This document shows positions 1-4,331 of a stretch of 5,678 bases of DNA, one piece after another. The notes under the pieces are model-generated. The model was not told the origin of the DNA and did no database searches. It worked only from the letters and a program-made list of their open reading frames with translations. Each line of letters opens with the position of its first letter. Positions within the stretch are counted from its first letter, which is position 1. Both the position numbers and the translations under genes were made by a program. The DNA comes from Nitrososphaerales archaeon. Lineage in GTDB: Archaea; Thermoproteota; Nitrososphaeria; Nitrososphaerales; Nitrososphaeraceae. The stretch covers positions 1 to 5,678 of the forward strand of contig JARBAV010000445.1 of assembly GCA_029237515.1 (NCBI GenBank). The letters run 5' to 3'.

Positions 1-218
1 CAACACAGCCCTGAGAGGATAAAAAGAGCAGGGTGAAGCTGATTTCCAAAAAAAGATAAAGCAAATACAATAATAATCACCGATGGAATGACTAGAGCTA
101 ATATTGACAGTTCAAAATTTTGCTCTATAGTATTGATGTTGATGATCCTTTTGATGGTGGTCTTGCATAGTTTTGGATCTTGGGATAAATGAAGAAGTTC
201 CAATCTACTAAGAGACAA
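1..218 (-). CDS. Membrane protein of unknown function, N-terminal part only (runs off the left edge)
   Basis: An open minus-strand frame of 72 codons starts after an in-frame TAA and continues past position 1, so the C-terminus is not in the window. The first possible start is TTG at 218-216; a second TTG at 203-201 would give a protein beginning MELLHLSQDPK. The first 36 residues are polar (SQDPKLCKTTIKRI) and look cytosolic. They are followed by a strongly hydrophobic stretch, residues 37-57 (LSILALVIPSVIIIVFALSF), then a short polar turn (GNQLHP) and the beginning of a second hydrophobic stretch at the edge. This is the pattern of a multi-pass membrane protein. I do not recognise the family. 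The second TTG is about 25 nt downstream of the AT-rich box at 222-233, which would suit a leaderless transcript. The gene is divergent from the winged-helix gene that starts at 337. That it is real rests on the membrane-helix pattern and frame length. Confidence 0.58.
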   Translation of the reverse strand, partial: MSLSRLELLHLSQDPKLCKTTIKRIININTIEQNFELSILALVIPSVIIIVFALSFFGNQLHPALFILSGLC

Positions 219-221
219 TGG

Positions 222-244
222 TTAAAGTATTTTGAGCAGTACTT
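222..244 (-). promoter_or_regulatory. Possible promoter of the left-edge membrane protein, with an inverted repeat
   Basis: Read on the minus strand, 233-222 is AAAATACTTTAA, a TATA-like box centred about 25 nt before the TTG at 203. It overlaps an inverted repeat: AAGTA at 225-229 and TACTT at 240-244, separated by 10 nt. The same half-sites with a 12-nt spacing lie over the AbrB promoter at 1582-1603. Five-base arms are weak evidence on their own; the resemblance and the overlap with a TATA-like box are why it is listed. Confidence 0.22.
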
Positions 245-302
245 GTCCCTTCGCCCTTACTCAATCACTAGTGACTCAGCTTTTTACAGTGAGAAAAGCA
301 AG

Positions 303-312
303 TTAAATTAAA
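303..312 (+). promoter_or_regulatory. Candidate TATA box of the winged-helix gene
   Basis: TTAAATTAAA is centred about 30 nt upstream of the TTG at 337. That spacing fits an archaeal TATA box driving a leaderless or nearly leaderless transcript. No Shine-Dalgarno-like sequence precedes the start. A second AT-rich stretch (315-320) follows directly, so the exact box is uncertain. Confidence 0.33.
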
Positions 313-336
313 GTAAAATTCTGTTAAGAGACACTA

Positions 337-696
337 TTGTTGAGTTCGGTGGAAACAATTCAAAAACACCCGAGGCATCGTCGTAGAGGGCCTCATAGGG
401 GTGAATATGAGATTATCAACGAAATTCTTAAAACCGTATCTTCGTTTCATGTCAGCTCAAATCCAATTCGAAATAAATGTAAATCAATAGATGTTGTATA
501 CGGCTGTTGTCTGACCTGGCATCAATTTCAGCTGTATCGAAATCATTTGTTAGGTCTAAACTTGTTAGATTCCACACAGATTGACGGAAATCTGTGCTAC
601 GAAATCACGGAGAAAGGCCATGAATATCTAAGGTTGTTCTCTGAACTGCAAGCAGAGATGGAACCGATAATTGATTTACACTCAACAGAAACCTGA
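337..696 (+). CDS. Winged helix-turn-helix DNA-binding protein, thaumarchaeal type
   Basis: This 119-residue protein is probably a transcription regulator made of a single winged-helix domain. A basic N-terminal tail (RHRRRGPHRG, residues 13-22) leads into helix 1 (YEIINEILKTV, 24-34). The putative recognition helix is LTWHQFQLYRNHLLGLNLL (59-77). A short beta wing follows (IDGNLCYEIT, 82-91) and then a closing helix (EKGHEYLRLFSELQAEME, 92-109). The order 'YEII-EIL ... L-[ST]-[WY]-xQ-x-x-Y-x-x-x-L-x-x-x-x-L ... Y-x-x-T-EKG-x-x-[FY]-L' matches the many small one-domain wHTH proteins of Thaumarchaeota (HTH_45-like; established knowledge). The turn between helices 1 and 2 is longer than usual and carries C48, C57 and C58. 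The start is TTG at 337; TTG at 340 and GTG at 349 are also possible and leave the domain intact. The closing helix may support dimerisation. The target is unknown; the adjacent membrane protein gene and its own promoter are obvious candidates. Confidence 0.84.
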   Translation: MLSSVETIQKHPRHRRRGPHRGEYEIINEILKTVSSFHVSSNPIRNKCKSIDVVYGCCLTWHQFQLYRNHLLGLNLLDSTQIDGNLCYEITEKGHEYLRLFSELQAEMEPIIDLHSTET

Positions 697-706
697 ATAA
701 TTTAAA
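697..706 (+). promoter_or_regulatory. Possible TATA-like box between the wHTH and membrane-protein genes
   Basis: The ten bases ATAATTTAAA directly after the wHTH stop codon resemble an archaeal TATA box. From here a transcript would begin near 727, just before the ATG at 740. If so, the membrane-protein gene could be expressed separately from the wHTH gene. The box could equally be ordinary AT-rich spacer within an operon. Confidence 0.25.
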
Positions 707-739
707 GTGTGCTACTGCAGCAATAGTAGTGTAAATGAA

Positions 740-1099
740 ATGAGACATAATGCCCCGACTGAACAGCGCTGGGTTCTTGTAGCAAGTATAGCGTTAGTCT
801 TGTTGGGGGTAACCCTATTGACTTTGCGTTCTGTCCTATTTAGTTTGGTATTAATCATAGCCGGCATTGCCATTTTCACATATTGGTTATATGGGGTAGC
901 CAGATCTCGAGAGGTAGATCGACATTTGCCCGACGATCGTACAATCTCTTCAAAGCCTGAAGTAGGAGCAGAAACATTCTGCACTTGTCCGATTTGTAAA
1001 CACACAGATTCCAAAACGTGTATTGGAATAAGGTGTGCATGTTGTGTTTTGATGAGAAATAAACAGATTGTTGGTCATTTTAATAGACCTTCTGAATAG
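740..1099 (+). CDS. Two-helix membrane protein with a C-terminal cysteine cluster
   Basis: This 119-residue protein has two adjacent hydrophobic segments, about residues 11-30 (WVLVASIALVLLGVTLLTL) and 32-53 (VLFSLVLIIAGIAIFTYWLYGV), split by a single arginine: a helical hairpin. A polar linker with several charged residues (54-79) leads to a soluble tail with seven cysteines, C81, C83, C86, C94, C99, C101 and C102, in the order FCTCPICKH ... C ... RCACCVLM ... VGH. The arrangement suggests a zinc or other metal site, or a redox-active cluster. I recall similar tails (CPIC ... RCACC ... VGH) in small membrane proteins of Thaumarchaeota, none with an assigned function. ATG at 740 is preferred; GTG at 707 would add 11 residues (MCYCSNSSVNE) and two more cysteines. 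The gene follows the wHTH gene by 43 bp (10 bp from the GTG), so co-transcription is possible. By the positive-inside rule the cysteine tail is probably cytosolic, but this is not certain. Confidence 0.78.
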   Translation: MRHNAPTEQRWVLVASIALVLLGVTLLTLRSVLFSLVLIIAGIAIFTYWLYGVARSREVDRHLPDDRTISSKPEVGAETFCTCPICKHTDSKTCIGIRCACCVLMRNKQIVGHFNRPSE

Positions 1100-1366
1100 T
1101 TAGTCTTTTCAAATCGCTATGAAAGCACGAGACTTTTGGAATTAATGGTGCTCATCATATACATCTCCAAACACACTGCTGCAAGCGAGGAGTTGATATC
1201 TTCTGAGGTGCTTATTCAGTGTGAAGATTATTAAATGTTGGAAGAAGAAGACTTGAGCAAAGTGATGGCGAATCGATAACTTTACGGATGGATTCTCACC
1301 AACGTAACTATCGTTAACAATTTTCAATGAGAGTGTAAGGTTGATCTTAAAGTGTTTTCTCGTCTC
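1100..1366. other. Convergent gap with a possible hairpin, no convincing gene
   Basis: This 267-bp gap separates the 3' ends of the plus-strand membrane protein gene and the minus-strand AbrB gene. A short T-rich stretch (CTTTTC, 1105-1110) after the first stop could end transcription. At 1274-1313, CGATA and TACG (1274-1278, 1283-1286) pair with CGTA and TATCG (1303-1306, 1309-1313). This forms a nine-pair imperfect stem with a small internal loop. At 1198-1228, ATCTTC pairs with GAAGAT. Short plus-strand frames (from ATG 1145, about 30 codons; from a second ATG at about 1234, 14 codons) and a 61-codon minus-strand frame (1142-1327) show no family resemblance and are not called. Confidence 0.3.
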
Positions 1367-1564
1367 TTATGTTATTTTTGTCTGATCATTCACTTTGGCT
1401 GGTTGCTCCTGCTCTGTCAACGGAATATATATCCCATCATCTCTCGCGATCAGCTCTAGCCTCTGGCCCTTGCCTAGATTAAATCCATCTATGACAGGCT
1501 TAGGTAAAACAATTACAGAACTCGTACCTACCGTCGTGAGAGTTACTGTGTATTTTGTAGGCAT
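1367..1564 (-). CDS. AbrB/SpoVT (MazE-like) swapped-hairpin DNA-binding protein
   Basis: This 65-residue protein is probably a dimeric DNA-binding regulator. Residues 5-50 follow the swapped-hairpin AbrB pattern: a first strand (YTVTLTTVG, 5-13), a conserved turn and second strand (TSSVIVLPKPVIDGF, 14-28) with the typical LPKPV, the loop NLGKGQRLEL (29-38), and a last strand ARDDGIYIPL (40-49). The usual consensus is 'vtkiGtSlvVtLPkpv...lkkGdelel...dgiyi'; the match is good. The last 15 residues are polar and probably disordered. ATG at 1564-1562 is clear. No toxin gene is evident beside it: the 3' side has no PIN-like, MazF-like or RelE-like frame, so a stand-alone transcription factor is more likely than an antitoxin (inference). 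It is divergent from the glycosyltransferase gene, with 115 bp between the starts, and a perfect inverted repeat overlaps its own TATA box, which suggests autoregulation. Confidence 0.87.
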   Translation of the reverse strand: MPTKYTVTLTTVGTSSVIVLPKPVIDGFNLGKGQRLELIARDDGIYIPLTEQEQPAKVNDQTKIT

Positions 1565-1581
1565 TATGAGTTGGATCTTAG

Positions 1582-1603
1582 AAGTATTTTATATTTAATA
1601 CTT
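1582..1603 (-). promoter_or_regulatory. Inverted repeat over the AbrB-gene TATA box (likely operator)
   Basis: AAGTATT at 1582-1588 and AATACTT at 1597-1603 are exact reverse complements around an 8-bp AT-only spacer. Read on the minus strand, the middle is AAATATAAA (1596-1588). This is a good archaeal TATA box centred about 28 nt upstream of the AbrB ATG at 1564, so a transcript would begin at or next to the start codon. A dimer bound across the repeat would block TBP. Autorepression by the AbrB-type protein is the simplest reading (inference); another regulator could use the site. Confidence 0.5.
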
Positions 1604-1610
1604 ATGTTCG

Positions 1611-1670
1611 ATATGTATATACAATTATGTCCTCATTAAGATATCCATAATAATGGGGATACATATATAC
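1611..1670 (+). promoter_or_regulatory. Promoter region of the glycosyltransferase gene, with a small palindrome
   Basis: This AT-rich stretch holds several possible promoter elements. TGTATATACA (1614-1623) is a perfect 10-bp palindrome. CATAATAAT (1646-1654) lies about 30 nt before the TTG at 1680, the right place for a TATA box of a leaderless transcript. ACATATATAC (1661-1670) looks more like a TATA box but is too close to the only usable start codon. TATCC (1642-1646) and GGATA (1657-1661) form a weak inverted repeat around the middle element. The actual box cannot be chosen from sequence alone. Confidence 0.28.
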
Positions 1671-1679
1671 TAGTAGAAA

Positions 1680-2903
1680 TTGTTAGTCGAAACAGGTCAC
1701 ATCGATCCGCCTTTATCGATTCTTCTTGTTTCGCCAGAGTATCCACCTATGCCTGGTGGAGTAGGTCGCTATACATCCCACCTCAAGGATAATTTGATCG
1801 AGATGGGATTTTCAGTTCAGGTTATATGCGATAAGCGAGGAAATGGGGAGTTTTCTGGTATTGGCCAGCACAATCCGAGGAATTCTGAAATTCTTATGGA
1901 GATAGTCGAACGAATAAATCCAGACCTAGTACACATCCAGTACGAGCCAGGGTTGTATGGATTGAGACTGGATATGTTAAACCCAGCAAGGACTTGCACA
2001 AATATTGACAAGTTTTATGAATCATGCAAGGTCCCAATTGTAACCACATTCCATTCTGCTTATCCCTTTAGACAGTGGATGAGCCTGCCTATCCCAAACT
2101 ACGAGCGACTTAACGACACTTACGTAGTAAGGAAAGTAAAACGAATGATTAGTTTCTGGACAAAGCTGATCAACTATTATTCTTTTCATAGCTTGAACAA
2201 GGAGAAGCTCGCGAAGGGCGCCGCTGGAATCTCTTTTTCAGAATTCATGTCCCGGATGCTTGGAGATCAAAAATGCAATGTGATATTTCATGGTGCCGAA
2301 AAGCAAGATTATACCTCAAATAGGAGCAAAGCTGATTTAAGAAAATCGTGTTCTATCCCAGTCCATGGCAGGATTGCTTTGGCGCTGGGCTACGCGACAG
2401 CGACCAAGGGATGGGATGTCATTCAGAAAATGGAGATCCCTGATGGTTGGACCATTGTCATTAATGCTTCTAAAAATGAGTATAGCCACGAGGACTTCCC
2501 AGTGAGAAGCAGTAAGAAAAACTTGATTAATCTGCACAGAGATTTCCTGAACGAAAAACAACTATGTGAGCTATTCTCATGCGCAGATGCTGTCATTTTA
2601 CCTTACAAAGTTAGCTCAGGATCAGGAATCATGTTTGATGCATTGTCATATGGCCTACCCTTTATCGCTACTAAGTTAGGATTCTTTGTTGAATTCGCAT
2701 CTCATGATCTAGGCATCGCAGTTGATCGGAATCCGAAAGAAATCTCAAATGCAATGATGTACCTTGACAGGAATTATGATAAATATGTCGACAAGATTAA
2801 TGAGTTTAGCATGAAATTAAATTGGGAGCAAATTGCCAAGGAACATGCCGAGATATATTATAGAGTAGTAAAAAGAAAAAAAGAGCAGGCAGTAACTGTA
2901 TGA
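1680..2903 (+). CDS. GT-B glycosyltransferase, family 4-like
   Basis: This 407-residue protein should transfer a sugar from a nucleotide-sugar donor to a glycan or lipid acceptor on the cytosolic face of the membrane. The N-terminal acceptor half begins with ILLVSPEYPPMPGGVGRYTS (14-33), the glycine-rich loop of GT4 enzymes. It continues with NPDLVHIQYEPGLYG (80-94) and PIVTTFHSAYP (119-129), where H125 sits at a position common in the family. The C-terminal donor half starts near 230 (RIALALGYATATKGWDVI) and includes LFSCADAVILPYK (298-310), SSGSGIMFDALSYGLPFIAT (312-331) and a final helix that folds back (380-400). The usual E-x7-E is S312...D320 here; in related enzymes of the 'GSG-x-x-x-[DE]-A-L-x-x-G-x-P' type this is common. 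There is no signal peptide or membrane helix; the C-terminus is basic (VVKRKKEQ). TTG at 1680 is the only plausible start: an in-frame TAG lies at 1674 and the next ATG (1749) falls inside the conserved loop. It appears to be a single-gene unit. The sugar and acceptor are unknown. Confidence 0.92.
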   Translation: MLVETGHIDPPLSILLVSPEYPPMPGGVGRYTSHLKDNLIEMGFSVQVICDKRGNGEFSGIGQHNPRNSEILMEIVERINPDLVHIQYEPGLYGLRLDMLNPARTCTNIDKFYESCKVPIVTTFHSAYPFRQWMSLPIPNYERLNDTYVVRKVKRMISFWTKLINYYSFHSLNKEKLAKGAAGISFSEFMSRMLGDQKCNVIFHGAEKQDYTSNRSKADLRKSCSIPVHGRIALALGYATATKGWDVIQKMEIPDGWTIVINASKNEYSHEDFPVRSSKKNLINLHRDFLNEKQLCELFSCADAVILPYKVSSGSGIMFDALSYGLPFIATKLGFFVEFASHDLGIAVDRNPKEISNAMMYLDRNYDKYVDKINEFSMKLNWEQIAKEHAEIYYRVVKRKKEQAVTV

Positions 2904-3396
2904 TTAATCTTAAGATAGTTAGATGATAATTGCCAATAGGATCTAGAGTTTGATTTTTTTGTGGCGCCCGATCTTTTAATTACTTTAGCAGATTCATGCA
3001 TCAGTGTATTGGTGACCATCAATTATCCAAACATGAGGAAAGTTTCTACTCAGAGCAAATTGTGATTTAGCTACCATTAAACCCTCTAACTGGTAATCGG
3101 GGGGACACACGAATTACATTTTGGAGGTTTAGCAAGAGAAGCAATCTTTGCAAGTAGCAGGAACTTCGGAACCGACGTGACTTACCATTAACTATTTAGT
3201 GAAGCTAAGTTCCGTTGAATCTTCCGACGGACATGAGTTTTACTATGTGATTTGAATGATTCTTGGTGAGATCCGATGTTATGAATGCTGTGAATCCGTC
3301 TTACATTTTGTCCGAACTCATAATCGAAGCTGTTTAACGACTTTTCCTCAGTATGTAATTGGAAAGGTAAGTTGAATAGGTGTCAGCTTCTTATAG
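2904..3396. other. 493-bp convergent gap without a convincing gene
   Basis: The gap lies between the 3' ends of the glycosyltransferase and RTX genes. Besides the T-run at 2954-2960 it holds short frames only. The longest is a minus-strand stop-to-stop frame (3188-3382, 64 codons) with no ATG, GTG or TTG; its product is rich in His, Ser, Arg and Asn and ends in KTHVRRKIQRNLASLNS. A plus-strand GTG frame at 2961-3065 gives about 34 residues of no recognised family. GGAACTT (3160-3166) pairs exactly with AAGTTCC (3207-3213), and TCCGT (3211-3215) with ACGGA (3227-3231), but these stems overlap and cannot form together. It could be a decayed gene, an untranslated 3' region or a small RNA locus; nothing decides between them. 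Confidence 0.35.
2954..2960 (+). terminator. T-run, possible terminator of the glycosyltransferase gene
   Basis: Seven T residues lie about 50 nt after the stop at 2903. Archaeal RNA polymerase ends at oligo-T stretches without needing a hairpin, so this is the best candidate terminator in the gap. Confidence 0.33.
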
Positions 3397-3939
3397 CTAT
3401 TGCATCGTTACTGGCTTTTCTTCATTCTCAAGCACTTCACAATTAGCTACTGCGAAATCTCCTTCCATAGGATCAAAGTCGTCTATGCTGTCTCTTCCTT
3501 CACCACAATCAAAATAGTCAGCTCCTTCACTTCCAGTTAGGACGTCATCTCCGTCTCCACCATAAAGAGAATCGATGCCAAGATCTCCTTGCATATAATC
3601 ACCGCCATCGTATCCATAAATTACATCGCTTCCTGGCCCTCCACCTAAGTGGTCACTTTGGTTCGAACCACGAATTTCATCGTTACCTAGGTCTCCGTAA
3701 ATAAACGCACTGCTGCTGTTGGCAGATGGTACTGCTTGCGTGCTATTTGTCTCTATTAAAGACATGTCAATGCGATTTGAATCTTCTGTCATCGCGCTAC
3801 TCAAAAGATCATCATATGGAGTTCCACGGGTGAGCGCGAAGGTTGCTTGCTCTTTGTCAAATGAACTAAATATCAATACCACAAACAAAGCGACGATACT
3901 AACCCCGACGCCAGCAATTAACGATAATTTTAAGGTCAT
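3397..3939 (-). CDS. Membrane-anchored RTX-type calcium-binding protein
   Basis: This 180-residue protein starts with a lysine and one hydrophobic helix (LKLSLIAGVGVSIVALFVVLIFSS, 3-26), a signal anchor that should place the rest outside the cell. A Ser/Thr/Asn-rich linker (about 30-78) follows. Eight tandem nonapeptides then run from 81 to 152: YGDLGNDEI, RGSNQSDHL, GGGPGSDVI, YGYDGGDYM, QGDLGIDSL, YGGDGDDVL, TGSEGADYF, DCGEGRDSI. They follow the RTX pattern G-G-x-G-x-D-x-U-x, which forms a calcium-filled beta roll (established for hemolysin-type repeats). The second repeat is the poorest. The tail DDFDPMEGDFAVANCEVLENEE contains C167, likely bonded to C145 in the last repeat; this Cys pair closes many small RTX proteins. 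ATG at 3939-3937 is preferred over an upstream in-frame ATG at 4023, because the extra 28 residues would place a second hydrophobic stretch and FTCRSL before a normal signal anchor. There is no type I secretion gene nearby. The function (surface protein, adhesion, calcium-stabilised wall part) is unknown. Confidence 0.85.
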   Translation of the reverse strand: MTLKLSLIAGVGVSIVALFVVLIFSSFDKEQATFALTRGTPYDDLLSSAMTEDSNRIDMSLIETNSTQAVPSANSSSAFIYGDLGNDEIRGSNQSDHLGGGPGSDVIYGYDGGDYMQGDLGIDSLYGGDGDDVLTGSEGADYFDCGEGRDSIDDFDPMEGDFAVANCEVLENEEKPVTMQ

Positions 3940-4331
3940 TAAACTACGACATGTAAACTTACTTTCCAACAATAAATGGGATACTACTTTTAGTTCTATT
4001 AGAAGAAGAATACTGTTTATCACTAAAGACTCTTTGAGAATAAATGCACCATTGCATAATGCTTGTTGAGAATTAGTCTAAACCCAATATTTGCCATGTC
4101 ACTTCCTGGGACTGCTATTTCCCTTTAAGTTCATTTGCCTTGTGGTTCACAACGTTTCAATTTGCCAAGGCGAGTCACTTTGAGGTATGTAAGAATCTTA
4201 GTGCGTCAGTACATACGATCTCCTTGTCCACTTTGCATCTAGCAAAATATCTTTTAGGACGAAATGCCAGAACTAAATGCGTCAAATTGTGAAGTCTTAA
4301 TATTGAGAAGGCTCCACATATAGTGGTTTTT
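3940..4331. other. 392-bp divergent gap between the RTX and PQQ-type dehydrogenase genes
   Basis: Both flanking genes start outward from here, so it must hold two promoters. A TATA-like box for the plus-strand gene is listed separately. For the RTX gene the best candidate is the minus-strand reading of CAATAAAT (3970-3977), some 35 nt upstream of its ATG, which is weak. GTATGTA (4185-4191) and TACATAC (4210-4216) are an exact inverted repeat with an 18-nt spacer, some 120 bp before the dehydrogenase. Short frames (for example TTG 4135, 35 codons; ATG 4265, 19 codons) have no recognisable product. The plus-strand open frame at 3719-4069 is the reverse of the RTX gene and is not a gene. Confidence 0.35.
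4297..4304 (+). promoter_or_regulatory. Candidate TATA box of the PQQ-type dehydrogenase gene
   Basis: TTAATATT is centred near 4300. A transcript from it would begin about 4323-4328, exactly where the GTG (4323) and ATG (4332) starts are. This suggests a leaderless mRNA or one with a leader of a few bases. No Shine-Dalgarno site is visible. Confidence 0.37.

Noticed and set aside
712..1014. 100-codon minus-strand frame opposite the cysteine-cluster membrane protein
   Set aside because: It is a shadow of a plus-strand gene with two membrane helices and a conserved cysteine pattern.
1142..1327. 61-codon minus-strand frame just downstream of the AbrB gene, considered as a toxin partner
   Set aside because: The product (MKIVNDSYVGENPSVKL...) shows no PIN, MazF, RelE or other toxin motif, has odd composition, and the region looks non-coding on both strands.
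1680..2903. Missing E-x7-E motif of the glycosyltransferase as a sign of inactivity
   Set aside because: The GSG-x-x-x-D-A-L-x-x-G-x-P form occurs in related GT4-type enzymes, and the rest of the donor domain is intact.
3160..3231. GGTTCC/AAGTTCC-rich stretch tested as a tRNA or structured RNA
   Set aside because: No cloverleaf, no T-arm with proper pairing and no acceptor stem; the possible stems overlap each other.
3719..4069. 116-codon plus-strand frame opposite the RTX gene
   Set aside because: It overlaps the RTX coding region and its upstream region on the other strand; the RTX frame has clear nonapeptide repeats, while this product resembles nothing.
4089..4166. ATTTGCC three times (4089, 4133, 4160) as a possible repeat array
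   Set aside because: Spacings are uneven (44 and 27 bp), flanks differ, and a 7-base word can recur by chance in AT-rich DNA.
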